From: an uncultured Porphyromonadaceae bacterium
Lineage (GTDB): Bacteria > Bacteroidota > Bacteroidia > Bacteroidales > Muribaculaceae
Reading direction: 5' to 3'
DNA length: 14,256 nt
NCBI GenBank assembly: GCA_947176615.1
Contig: CAMWRO010000045.1
Coordinates: 1 to 14,256 of the forward strand
Part shown: positions 1-7,601 of the stretch, one piece after another
How the letters are laid out: each line of letters begins with the position of its first letter
How positions within the stretch are numbered: the first letter of the stretch is position 1
Position numbers and translations under genes: made by a program
Notes under the pieces: generated by a model
The model's database searches: none
What the model was told of the DNA's origin: nothing
Seen by the model: only the letters and a program-made list of their open reading frames with translations

Positions 1-1
1 A

Positions 2-550
2 TATTTCGTCATTTTAGCTATGGCGATTTTCATCGTGGTGATGTTCTATCTCGAGATCCTGCGCTACTTCATCTCCCCCAACTATTTCAGCGGCCTGAGA
101 GTGGTGCCGATAGTGATGCTGGCCGAATTTTTCTTCGGGATATTCTTCAATCTGTCGTTGTGGTACAAGCTGACCGACAAGACCATCTGGGGGACATGGT
201 TCTCGCTGCTGGGCCTCGCCGTCACAATCGCGCTCAATGTCATCCTCGTGCCCCGCATGGGTTACATGGGTTGCGCATGGGCCGCGTTTGCCTGCTACGG
301 GACGATGATGGTCGTCAGCTACATCGTGGGCCGTGCCAAGTATCCCATCGGCTACAATGTGCCACGACTGATGCTCTACGTCCTCCTTGCCCTCGGTCTC
401 TACGGCCTTTCCATCCTGATTACCATCCCCGCCCACCCGTGGCTCAACATGGCAATCCGCACCCCGTTGCTGCTGCTCTACTTCTTCGCAGCCGTCAAAA
501 TCGAAAAAATCCCCATCCCGGGACTCGGAAAACTTCTCGGCCGTGCCTGA
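2..550 (+). CDS. Polysaccharide/lipopolysaccharide flippase, C-terminal part (5' end outside window)
   Basis: The reading frame is open from base 2 without a stop, so the gene begins upstream and only the last 182 residues are visible. The product is almost wholly hydrophobic, with about five membrane segments. One runs through a phenylalanine-rich stretch (EFFFGIFFNLSLWYKLT), followed by a segment with LNVILVPRMGYMGCAWA, a pattern characteristic of the late helices of MATE/Wzx-like oligosaccharide flippases. The family moves lipid-linked sugar units across the inner membrane for capsule, O-antigen or exopolysaccharide assembly. The C-terminus is a short basic tail (KIEKIPIPGLGKLLGRA). The gene converges with the PAP2 gene, with the hairpin repeat at 592-722 between them. 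The family call is fairly safe; the glycan it handles cannot be told from this fragment. Confidence 0.85.
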   Translation, partial: YFVILAMAIFIVVMFYLEILRYFISPNYFSGLRVVPIVMLAEFFFGIFFNLSLWYKLTDKTIWGTWFSLLGLAVTIALNVILVPRMGYMGCAWAAFACYGTMMVVSYIVGRAKYPIGYNVPRLMLYVLLALGLYGLSILITIPAHPWLNMAIRTPLLLLYFFAAVKIEKIPIPGLGKLLGRA

Positions 551-591
551 CCAAAGTCTTTGCGAGAGTAAAAGGGTCGTGTTTCATAACG

Positions 592-722
592 ATAATCCGA
601 AGGATTATTCTTTGAATAGCCGGGGGTTGCGCCTGCGTAACCCCCGGAAAAACAAAAAAATAATGATTGAATCTGTAAAGATTCTTCATCGAGTGCATCT
701 TGTTGAAGAATCTTTACAGATT
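592..722. repeat. Three-hairpin composite intergenic repeat, copy 1
   Basis: Three stem-loops follow one another. Hairpin 1 has arms ATAATCC/GGATTAT closed by GAA (about 592-608). Hairpin 2 has arms CCGGGGGTTGCG and CGTAACCCCCGG with loop CCTG (620-647); its single mismatch is a G-U wobble. Hairpin 3 has perfect 19-bp arms at 670-688 and 704-722. The linker TTCTTTGAATAG joins hairpins 1 and 2. The same order, linker and stems recur at 5518-5648 in another convergent gene junction, while the hairpin 3 loop differs completely. This looks like a dispersed palindromic repeat (REP/MITE-like), possibly spread by a transposase elsewhere. No transposase is seen in the window. Confidence 0.8.
670..722 (-). 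terminator. Probable intrinsic terminator of the PAP2 gene (hairpin 3 of repeat copy 1)
   Basis: A perfect 19-bp stem with a 15-nt loop lies 31 bp past the PAP2 stop codon. On the minus strand it is followed a few bases later by a run of seven T (complement of 653-659). On the plus strand no T-run follows directly, so termination of the flippase transcript here is less clear. Confidence 0.6.
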
Positions 723-753
723 GCGGGGCTTTTTGCATTCTTGACAATCGCGT

Positions 754-2034
754 TCAAAACTCGTAGCGGGAGCTGAGGTTGACGAGGAGGGCCGATGAGA
801 GGCCCGAGGTGTGACCGGCGGCCGGATTGTGGTAGGCTGTCGAGGGATGGATTGTGAAGTCATAGTGGCTAAGCTCGTAGCCGACGGTGGCCCGTGCGCT
901 GAAGTGATTGGAAAAACGCATGATGGCACCGATGTTCACACGTCCGACCATCGTGCCGCTGCCTGCCTCGACTGCATTGTCGATGGCATTGAGACGAAAA
1001 TTGTGGTAATAGCCTATGCCGCCCTCGGCCGTCAGGCTGACACGGTTGCTGCAGACGTGGGTGTAGACGGGCGACAGAACCGCTCCGAGACTGTGAAGGG
1101 GAGCGATATAGGTGCGGTCGTGGCGTATGTCGACAATGAGGGGTGTTGAAAGAAGTCCGAGGTCGAGAGCAAGGCTCCAATGGTCACTGAATGCCGCCGC
1201 GCCACGAAAACCGGCCGTCAGAGCGGGGAGCCGCACGATGCTGCGGCCGTCGCCGAGCGACACATGCCCCAGCGGGAGCGAAAGTCCGGTTTCAAGCGAA
1301 AGATAGGAGAAATTATGATTAGGCTCCATCGCCTTGATCCTGATGTCGAGCTGCCGGCGGTCAAAAAGCAGGTCGCCCAGATAATACCCGAGACGCGTGG
1401 CAAGTATACCGATTCCGGCACCCGCAACCACGTCGGTCGGGAAGTGATGGCGGTCGACCACCCGCTCGACCGCGACCCCGGTGGCTACTGTATAGGCCCC
1501 GATTGTGTACCACGGTGACCGCCACCCGAGTTCCTCGGCCACCATCGTGGCTCCCATGAACGCCCATGCCGAGTGTCCCGAGGGAAACGAGTGCGAGTCG
1601 GTACCGTCGGGACGCGGAGAATCGACTCCATGTTTCAACCCGTAGACTGTCCCGGCCATCAAGGCGGTGGCAATGCCTTGCGACACAGCCATGCGTCCCC
1701 ACCCCGAGCGTGTGGACTGCCCGGCTATTTTCATAATCCACGGCAACGCCATCGGGGCATATTGCAGATAGTCGGCTCCATGATCGCCGCGTCCTCCGGG
1801 AGAGGCGACATGATATGAACGGGGATAAGCGTAATGTCCCGCAAAACCGAGGCCGAGCATCCCGGCACCGGCGGCCGCCGGTACCCAGTCATGACGCACG
1901 GCGAGCGGCAATTCCACCACGCTGTCGCCCGTCAATGCCAGCGGCACACTGTCACGCGACAGCGTGTTAGCTCTCGATGACTGGACGACAAGAGCGACGG
2001 CGGCTAAAAAAACTAAAAAGCGGCATAACTTCAT
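754..2034 (-). CDS. PAP2-family phosphatase with C-terminal beta-barrel-like domain
   Basis: The 426-residue protein begins with a signal peptide (MKLCRFLVFLAAVALVVQ). All three PAP2 signature motifs are intact: K134 through R141-P142 (KHGVDSPRP), PSGH at 151-154, and R191-x5-H197-x3-D201 (RVVDRHHFPTD). The expected catalytic residues are H154 and H197. Members remove phosphate from lipid phosphates such as undecaprenyl pyrophosphate, phosphatidic acid or lipid A. Residues from about 240 to the end are not hydrophobic helices but alternating strands, and the protein ends in aromatic phenylalanine (SSRYEF), as outer-membrane barrels do. This suggests a phosphatase domain facing the periplasm attached to an outer-membrane barrel. 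It lies 51 bp downstream of the GH30 gene on the same strand and may share its transcript. The lipid substrate is unknown. Confidence 0.88.
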   Translation of the reverse strand: MKLCRFLVFLAAVALVVQSSRANTLSRDSVPLALTGDSVVELPLAVRHDWVPAAAGAGMLGLGFAGHYAYPRSYHVASPGGRGDHGADYLQYAPMALPWIMKIAGQSTRSGWGRMAVSQGIATALMAGTVYGLKHGVDSPRPDGTDSHSFPSGHSAWAFMGATMVAEELGWRSPWYTIGAYTVATGVAVERVVDRHHFPTDVVAGAGIGILATRLGYYLGDLLFDRRQLDIRIKAMEPNHNFSYLSLETGLSLPLGHVSLGDGRSIVRLPALTAGFRGAAAFSDHWSLALDLGLLSTPLIVDIRHDRTYIAPLHSLGAVLSPVYTHVCSNRVSLTAEGGIGYYHNFRLNAIDNAVEAGSGTMVGRVNIGAIMRFSNHFSARATVGYELSHYDFTIHPSTAYHNPAAGHTSGLSSALLVNLSSRYEF

Positions 2035-2085
2035 ACCATTATCTAACGCAAAAACGGCATGATAAGTTATACCGCGATATAGAAT

Positions 2086-3594
2086 TTATTGTACAAATGA
2101 ATTAAACGAGTGGGGTTTCAGCGTGACGTTGACATATTTCCGTCCCATTTTCAGGGTCACGTCGCGCGGCTCGTCGGTGCGGTTGGCGACAGCGGCGGCA
2201 TAACGGCCATCCTTGTCGCGCACGATGAGCGCGGGAAGGTCACTGTTGTCACGTCCCGAATAACCGACAATCTCACAACCGGGAGTCAGCACCCCGGCAA
2301 AATGTCTGACGGCATAATACTCGGGGGTATAGCGGATTGTACGGGTCTCGGGGTCAAGCTCCACAAGGGCGTTCTGATTCCATCCCCACGGGCTTGTCCC
2401 GCGCTTGGGAAGAAGGAAGTTCCAGTTGTACCACTCGTCGCAGCCGTTGCCGAAGTTGTCGGCGATAAGGAAAAATGTATGTTCCCCGGCCTTCCAGTCC
2501 ATGTCGCCGTTGCCACACTCGCTCTCGGAGCAGATATACTTCATCGCGGGATACTGCTCGCGGATGGCGGGAAGGATTTCGCGGCCCTCCCACTGAAACC
2601 CGATGCCCGAGACAACGCTGCGCAGCGAATCGTCGGCGAGGATGCGCTCCACATGGTCCTGACGGTTGGTATTGAATGTCCCGAGATAGAGTTTCACCTC
2701 GGGATGATGCTTTTTGAGCGTCGGGGCGAGATAGTCGCGGTTGAAACGCACTGTCCCCTCGGCGGTCCATGCACATCCGGGATAGGGCGTATAGCTGTAA
2801 GCCTCGTTCTGATAGATTACCATGTCGACCGGCACCCCCTGCTCGGCATACGCGTCGATGAACTTGCAGAAATAGTTGGCATAAGCCTGAAGATAGCGCG
2901 GGTCCTGAATGAAATAGTCCTGCGTGGCGAGGCGGCGCGGAAACTTGCCGTCGCGCTCGCCGAGGAATTTCATCTCGTCCTCGTCAATATCGTCGACCGA
3001 CCCGAAAAGCAGGTAGTCGATGCGCGGGTCTCCGTTGTTGTGACGGCTGCTGACCACCGGGTAGTCATGGTTTATCTTCATCCACGACGGGGGCGACCAA
3101 GGTGAAATCCAGAATGTCAGGCCGGGGTTATATTTCTGCGCGGCACGAATCAGGGGTATGATTCCGCGCTTGTCACGCTCGATGTTGAAATAGCGCAGCT
3201 CAAGGTCGCCGGCCACCTCGTCGCAGCTGTACCACTCGCGGCCATAGTCGTTGCAGTTCATCGACACGCGCCCGCGTGTGAACTTCAGCTCGCCGTCGGG
3301 GGCAAAGAGGCGGCGCATCAGCTCGTCCTGCTCGTCACGGGTCAGCATCAGGAACGCGTCCCAGTCAAGCTCGTTGAACGTGGTGCCCAGATGGCTGAAC
3401 GCGTGTCCCCCGGTCGTGTCGTCGGCCGAGGCGATGACAGCGGATGACGGCTTTGACGACATCTTGACCGATGACCGCGCCCACATGTCGGCATCGGTAC
3501 TCTCGGCCCATTTCAGAGACTGGGCCTGTGATGAAACTCCCCATCCGGCCGCGACAGCCAGCAAGGAAATGCAGATTCGGGATAATGAATTCAT
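2086..3594 (-). CDS. Secreted glycoside hydrolase family 30 (GH30) enzyme
   Basis: I start the gene at the ATG at 3594 (502 residues) because it leads straight into a signal peptide (MNSLSRICISLLAVAAGWG, cleavage after SSQA) and because a -7 promoter box at 3625-3632 would exclude the longer frame at 3627. The TIM barrel shows GH30 landmarks: SPWSPPSWMK near 164-173, as in glucocerebrosidase-type enzymes; a QNE motif with the probable acid/base E264; and CSESECG with the probable nucleophile E357. A C-terminal beta-sandwich follows, from about residue 415. GH30 enzymes cleave beta-linked glucosyl, xylosyl, fucosyl or beta-1,6-glucan bonds, and the sequence alone does not settle which. No SusC/SusD pair is nearby, so this is not an ordinary polysaccharide utilisation locus. 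It is probably periplasmic or surface-exposed; no lipobox cysteine is present. Confidence 0.92.
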   Translation of the reverse strand: MNSLSRICISLLAVAAGWGVSSQAQSLKWAESTDADMWARSSVKMSSKPSSAVIASADDTTGGHAFSHLGTTFNELDWDAFLMLTRDEQDELMRRLFAPDGELKFTRGRVSMNCNDYGREWYSCDEVAGDLELRYFNIERDKRGIIPLIRAAQKYNPGLTFWISPWSPPSWMKINHDYPVVSSRHNNGDPRIDYLLFGSVDDIDEDEMKFLGERDGKFPRRLATQDYFIQDPRYLQAYANYFCKFIDAYAEQGVPVDMVIYQNEAYSYTPYPGCAWTAEGTVRFNRDYLAPTLKKHHPEVKLYLGTFNTNRQDHVERILADDSLRSVVSGIGFQWEGREILPAIREQYPAMKYICSESECGNGDMDWKAGEHTFFLIADNFGNGCDEWYNWNFLLPKRGTSPWGWNQNALVELDPETRTIRYTPEYYAVRHFAGVLTPGCEIVGYSGRDNSDLPALIVRDKDGRYAAAVANRTDEPRDVTLKMGRKYVNVTLKPHSFNSFVQ

Positions 3595-3624
3595 GATAAA
3601 AGGGGTGATAATGATATTTGTTGA

Positions 3625-3659
3625 CAAATATAGAAAAAAGAGTGGATTAATCGCTCAAA
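3625..3659 (-). promoter_or_regulatory. Candidate Bacteroidetes promoter for the GH30 gene
   Basis: On the minus strand a perfect -7 box TATATTTG (complement of 3625-3632) lies about 30 bp before the GH30 start. The nearest -33 TTTG (complement of 3656-3659) is 23 nt away, longer than the usual 19-21, so the -33 assignment is weak. The -7 box overlaps a 7-bp inverted repeat ATATTTG-TTGA-CAAATAT (3614-3631). Confidence 0.5.
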
Positions 3660-3679
3660 AAGGTGCTGATTAATCCACT
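3641..3679. promoter_or_regulatory. 12-bp inverted repeat between divergent promoters
   Basis: Perfect arms AGTGGATTAATC (3641-3652) and GATTAATCCACT (3668-3679) flank a 15-nt loop. A-rich sequence precedes it and T-rich sequence follows, so it resembles a bidirectional terminator, yet no gene ends here. The proposed -33 box of the GH30 promoter falls inside the loop, so an operator for a dimeric regulator, or an insulator between the two divergent genes, fits as well. Confidence 0.5.
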
Positions 3680-3786
3680 TTTTCCTTGGACATCAGCAAT
3701 TATATACGCCTGAAGGCCGTAAAACACTCATTCTCCGCGAAATAAGCATGACCCGACAACTTTTGAACGAAATACGACCAAAACAG

Positions 3787-3818
3787 CTTGCTTTTTCCTG
3801 TTAAAAAACGTATTTTTG
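3787..3818 (+). promoter_or_regulatory. Bacteroidetes-type promoter for the secreted protein gene at 3852
   Basis: A -33 box CTTG (3787-3790, one mismatch from TTTG) and a perfect -7 box TATTTTTG (3811-3818) are separated by 20 nt. Transcription would begin at about 3825, which rules out the in-frame upstream ATG at 3816 and supports the start at 3852. Confidence 0.65.
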
Positions 3819-3851
3819 TATCCTATTTCCACCATTTACACATTAATGCTT

Positions 3852-5450
3852 ATGAAAAGATTTTTTACTGCATTTATCGGCGTGACGCTGCTGTCGACAG
3901 CGGGCGCAACCGTATCAGTCACCGACGTGGTGTCACAGAGCAACATCAGCACCGCGCTGAAAGCAATGCCGCAGCAGGTCAGCGCACCCCTTCAGGGCGA
4001 GACTGTAGACCTGTCGCGCAAGTGCCACAGCTATTTCAGCGTGAACGGATTTGTAGCCGATCAGGACAACTGCGGCAGTGTCGCACAGTTGGTAAAAGCC
4101 GAAAACGGCGAATGCCAGCTGGTTTATCCCGTGGCCGAGATGAGTACCGACCCCATCAGCGGCACGATTGCCGATGACAAGGTGACATTCACTCTCCCTC
4201 AGGTGGTAAGACAGGTTACAATCGAGGACGAAGGAGAAACGGTGACTTATGACATCGTGGTGGCCGCGTTCACCAAGCAGCTGCTGGACGAAGGATATGA
4301 AACATGGCTGGCGCCCGACAACCAGACAGTCACATTCAACCTCGGCGCCGACGGGTCGCTTACCGCATCCAATCCCGACGTGATGATCGGCGTCGGTATC
4401 GACATGGACGAGTATGGCATCCAGTGGACCGGATTCGGCGACATAAACATCGAGATGTCCCCCATGACAGCCAAAACAGTCGAAGTCCCCGCTTCGCTTG
4501 CTGTTGAGAACTATGTGGTCAGCAGCACCGATTCGCCGTATATCGCACAGGTGGGATTTGACGGAAACGACGTGTATATCAAGGGCCTTATTTCCGTTAT
4601 GCCCGAAAGCTGGATAAAAGGCACTCTCGGCGAGGACGGAAAAGTGACCTTTGCCAACGGCCAGTATCTCGGCATCGCCCGCTCGGCGACTGTCTATCGC
4701 AACTATACCTACTGCGTTGTGACCACCGAAGATTTCGATGAAAACTGGAACATCGTCTATGGCGACACCGAGGCTCCGTTTGTAGTGGACTATGACAGCG
4801 AGGCAAAGACCTTTACCTTCCAGCCTGAGGATTATATCTACATGAGTCTTGACCCGAAGGATTTGGTCAGCAGGTCATTTACCAATTTCGTATCACTTGA
4901 ATACCGTGGCATTTTCGAGCCCACCACACCCCCCGACCCCGTGGTAGACTACTTCGAGCCATACAACCCGGAAGAGGGTTACGCCGAACTGGATTTCACA
5001 ATGCCCGACTACGGTGCCGACGACAAGGTTCTCGACTATAACAATTATTACTATAATATCCTCGTCGACGGCAAACCCTACGAGTTTACCCCCGAGGTAT
5101 ATTCGTCAATCAGCGCGCCGATGACCGATGTCCCCTACAGCTTCACCGACAACGATGACATCTACAGCTACTCGGAAGGTTACCACATCATTTATCTCCG
5201 CATCCCCGAGTACAAGTCGCTCGCCATCCAGTCAGTCTACACCATCGACGGAGTTACCCACAAGAGCGCGGTAGTGACCTTGGACGAATCGTCGATTGAC
5301 ACACCGGCCGCCGAGCTGTCGCCCGTCGTGTCAGAACAATACTTCGACCTCTCGGGCCGCACCGTCGCCAATCCCTCTACCGGCCTCTACATCCGCCGCG
5401 TCACCCGCGCCGACGGCACCGTAAGCGCCTCGAAAGTAGTCGTGAAATAA
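3852..5450 (+). CDS. Secreted protein of unknown function with Bacteroidetes C-terminal sorting-like tail
   Basis: The 532-residue product starts with a clear signal peptide (MKRFFTAFIGVTLLSTAGA). The body is rich in acidic, aromatic and hydroxyl residues and in beta-strand patterns, with repeated turns such as SGTIADDKVTF and GTLGEDGKVTF that suggest stacked beta-sandwich or solenoid units. I recognise no catalytic domain. The last 40 residues (core YFDLSGRTVANPSTGLYIRR, ending in KVVVK) match the tail common on Bacteroidales exported proteins and resemble a type IX secretion C-terminal domain. Surface location is therefore likely but inferred. It is transcribed divergently from the GH30 gene, which may point to a shared glycan-related setting. 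It ends in a run of hairpins (5484-5648). Confidence 0.85.
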   Translation: MKRFFTAFIGVTLLSTAGATVSVTDVVSQSNISTALKAMPQQVSAPLQGETVDLSRKCHSYFSVNGFVADQDNCGSVAQLVKAENGECQLVYPVAEMSTDPISGTIADDKVTFTLPQVVRQVTIEDEGETVTYDIVVAAFTKQLLDEGYETWLAPDNQTVTFNLGADGSLTASNPDVMIGVGIDMDEYGIQWTGFGDINIEMSPMTAKTVEVPASLAVENYVVSSTDSPYIAQVGFDGNDVYIKGLISVMPESWIKGTLGEDGKVTFANGQYLGIARSATVYRNYTYCVVTTEDFDENWNIVYGDTEAPFVVDYDSEAKTFTFQPEDYIYMSLDPKDLVSRSFTNFVSLEYRGIFEPTTPPDPVVDYFEPYNPEEGYAELDFTMPDYGADDKVLDYNNYYYNILVDGKPYEFTPEVYSSISAPMTDVPYSFTDNDDIYSYSEGYHIIYLRIPEYKSLAIQSVYTIDGVTHKSAVVTLDESSIDTPAAELSPVVSEQYFDLSGRTVANPSTGLYIRRVTRADGTVSASKVVVK

Positions 5451-5483
5451 CGCAGCCATCGACCGCGTCCAAACTCAAGATGA

Positions 5484-5508
5484 TGTTGCAAAACTGAGTT
5501 TTGCAACA
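5484..5508 (+). terminator. Hairpin 3' of the secreted protein gene
   Basis: Arms TGTTGCAAAACT and AGTTTTGCAACA are perfectly complementary around one central base; in practice a 10-bp stem with loop CTGAG. It lies 33 bp after the stop codon. No strong T-run follows, so it may protect the mRNA end rather than terminate, with the repeat hairpin at 5593-5648 doing the termination. Confidence 0.45.
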
Positions 5509-5517
5509 AGTAATATT

Positions 5518-5648
5518 TAATCCGCAAGGATTATTCTTTGAATAGCCGGGGGTTGCGGTTTCGCAACCCCCGGAAACATATCATTAAAAAATAAATCTGT
5601 AAAGATTTTTCAATCACGTCGCATTGTGAGAAAAATCTTTACAGATTT
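5518..5648. repeat. Three-hairpin composite intergenic repeat, copy 2
   Basis: This has the same arrangement as the repeat at 592-722. Hairpin 1 is TAATCC/GGATTA with a GCAA tetraloop. Then comes the linker TTCTTTGAATAG. Hairpin 2 has perfect 12-bp arms CCGGGGGTTGCG/CGCAACCCCCGG (5546-5573). Hairpin 3 has perfect 19-bp arms (5593-5611 and 5630-5648) around the same core AATCTGTAAAGATT. The stems are conserved while the spacer and the loop of hairpin 3 are not. It sits between two convergent genes, as copy 1 does. Confidence 0.8.
5593..5648. terminator. Probable bidirectional terminator (hairpin 3 of repeat copy 2)
   Basis: The 19-bp stem is followed by T-rich sequence on the plus strand (TTTTATTTTAATT) and on the minus strand (TTTATTTTTT). 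It can therefore end both the secreted-protein transcript and the defence-operon transcript. Confidence 0.6.
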
Positions 5649-5668
5649 TATTTTAATTCGCTAATCTA

Positions 5669-5700
5669 CCATAGGTTGCGCAACCTACGGCTATTCAAGG
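5669..5700 (-). repeat. Inverted, partial copy of the repeat's hairpin 2 unit
   Basis: Read on the minus strand this is CTTGAATAG followed by CCGTAGGTTGC and GCAACCTATGG, which is the linker plus hairpin 2 of the composite repeat in opposite orientation. Two G in the left arm are replaced by T and A, and the opposite arm changes to match; one remaining pair is a G-U wobble. The loop is absent. A further short repeat CAATCT/AGATTG follows at 5704-5719. Confidence 0.7.
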
Positions 5701-5765
5701 ACGCAATCTTGTCAGATTGCTATTGACCTCTACTTTCCGACGCCGATTCCGCCGCAACATCCACC

Positions 5766-7601
5766 TCAATAAGAGTCAGATAGAACTTTGAGCATTTCCT
5801 CCTCGTGCAGCTTGGCGGCTTCGGATGTCCAGCCATCGGGATCCCCCTTGACTGAAATATACATTCTGAGCAGTTTAATACTCTGCAAAGTCTTGCTTGT
5901 TGCCTGAGACTCTATGCGGGCGAATTTCACATGCACATTATCATTGCTCTGCTGCGAATTGAAACTTTGAGAAATCATGGCAAGATTGCCAAAAGAATCT
6001 ATATCCACCCTGTCCCAAGAGGTATTGTTAGCCTCATTCTGCGGATGCAGGTGCTCGATAGACCTGTCGGCACGGAAAGTGTAGTCGAGAACCGCCTGAC
6101 GATAGGGCTGAATCAGATGACCGGTTTCAGCATCTTCTTCGGTATTTTCAGGCCGTGCAACCTGTTCCCAAAGATAATAATCCAGCCTCCAGAACCAATA
6201 GCGGTCAACAGTCCCGTAGGTGAGATTTGCAGCTGTCACAGGGCAGGGATGTTCCTGATTGTCCCAGTTTTTCAATGCCTCAAGTATGCCGCCTGATGTC
6301 TTGTCGGCCTGCGGGTTCAGAACATGCTCCAACAACACCCTCAGCCATTTATAGTAGGGGGTTGAAACGGAAAGCATTGCCTCATACTGTTCGAGGCAAT
6401 CATCATCGATTTTCTTTCCGGCACTCCGGTACAAGAGGTTATACTCGCTGTCCTGTCCATCAATCCTGCGGCGAATCACATATAAATCAAGTGCGACGCG
6501 CAATTTCAACATCAAGTCATAAAATCCGGGAACCTCTCGGGGCGGGAGATATTCTTTAAATCGGTCATTTAATTTGTCCACCTTGTAGAATGACCACCCC
6601 CCGTCGAGGTTTTTATAGATGTCAAGGGTCAGCAGAAGGAACTCGGGAAACGATAGGACGCTTCTTTCGTTTTTTTCGACGAGCGGATTATTGAATTCTT
6701 GGGCCTCGATGTCAATTTCGGCAATAGTGGGATACTGCACGTCATTCCCGTCGGTGATGCCATAACTGTTATTATACCGCATTATGGTATCGACAGCCTG
6801 AACGGCCGATTGAGAAAACAGCTCGACATATCGGGCGGAATATTCTTCAAGTCCGACATCTTCTTTCTTACGGAGAAGGGGCGCCGAAAAGTCAGAACAG
6901 ATGTTCCATATCCTCAGCAACTCAGTCTGGTCTTTCTGCTCACTGAGCAATGTTACCTTTAACACCTCGTGTTGCTCCAGATTAACCCCGGCAGAGTTCA
7001 TGACCTCAAAATATCGGTTTAGAGAGGAGGGATCCGACATATAATCGGGGGGCAGAATCGAGTTGAAGATAGTGATTCGGGAAAAGCATCTTTCCGCAAA
7101 CAGCTTTTGCTCGTCCGGATTCATCTTAGCCATAAAATCAACTGTTTCCTTATAAGCCTCAGCCATCAGAAGATTCACATACTTACCATTAGTGATTCCG
7201 GAGGCGAGACCTTTAAGAAATCGGGCATCATCTTCGCGCGCGAATAATTCAAGCCTGTTCCCGTCATCAAAAAATGCTTTCCACTCAGGTGACATCCCAC
7301 TGAAAACACTCGCCATAATCATCAGCACAGTGCATCTCTGCTGTCCGTCGACAAGGCAGTAACGCTCCTTGTGGGGCACAGTGGTGACCACACCTAAATA
7401 ATATGGGAAGTGAGGATCAGAGGGTTTCACGTCAGGCCATTTCTCAAAGTGGAATCGGAGATCGTCAAGCAGGGCGGAAACCTCCTGCCGGGACCATGCA
7501 AAGAGCCTCTGATACAACGGGACAATGAACTTTGTGCCGCCCCCGTTTTTTACGATGATTTCGGGCGTAAATTTTACAGAATTAATGCTATCGGTACTCA
7601 T
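5766..7601 (-). CDS. DUF262-DUF1524 (GmrSD-like, HNH) protein, putative defence nuclease
   Basis: I start at the ATG at 7601 (611 residues) rather than the in-frame TTG six bases upstream. The N-terminal DUF262 domain has the nucleotide-handling motifs IVPLYQRLFAW (about 26-36) and the hallmark DGQQR (85-89). The C-terminus carries a DUF1524 HNH-type nuclease region: SIEHLHPQ (about 514-521), then FGNLAMIS and asparagines in SFNSQQSNDN before HVKF. This architecture matches GmrSD/BrxU type IV restriction enzymes and SspE, in which nucleotide hydrolysis by DUF262 controls DNA cleavage by DUF1524, often against modified phage DNA. The start overlaps the end of the preceding DUF262 gene by 14 bp, so translation is probably coupled. 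It is the last gene of the operon. Nuclease activity and target are inferred. Confidence 0.9.
   Translation of the reverse strand: MSTDSINSVKFTPEIIVKNGGGTKFIVPLYQRLFAWSRQEVSALLDDLRFHFEKWPDVKPSDPHFPYYLGVVTTVPHKERYCLVDGQQRCTVLMIMASVFSGMSPEWKAFFDDGNRLELFAREDDARFLKGLASGITNGKYVNLLMAEAYKETVDFMAKMNPDEQKLFAERCFSRITIFNSILPPDYMSDPSSLNRYFEVMNSAGVNLEQHEVLKVTLLSEQKDQTELLRIWNICSDFSAPLLRKKEDVGLEEYSARYVELFSQSAVQAVDTIMRYNNSYGITDGNDVQYPTIAEIDIEAQEFNNPLVEKNERSVLSFPEFLLLTLDIYKNLDGGWSFYKVDKLNDRFKEYLPPREVPGFYDLMLKLRVALDLYVIRRRIDGQDSEYNLLYRSAGKKIDDDCLEQYEAMLSVSTPYYKWLRVLLEHVLNPQADKTSGGILEALKNWDNQEHPCPVTAANLTYGTVDRYWFWRLDYYLWEQVARPENTEEDAETGHLIQPYRQAVLDYTFRADRSIEHLHPQNEANNTSWDRVDIDSFGNLAMISQSFNSQQSNDNVHVKFARIESQATSKTLQSIKLLRMYISVKGDPDGWTSEAAKLHEEEMLKVLSDSY

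Noticed and set aside
2068..2081. Near-palindrome TATACCGCGATATA in the GH30-PAP2 gap
   Set aside because: Short, imperfect and single; not enough to call an operator.
2110..3105. Long plus-strand open frame (331 codons)
   Set aside because: It lies wholly antisense to the GH30 gene, whose catalytic motifs are intact; the high GC content there keeps the opposite frame open by chance.
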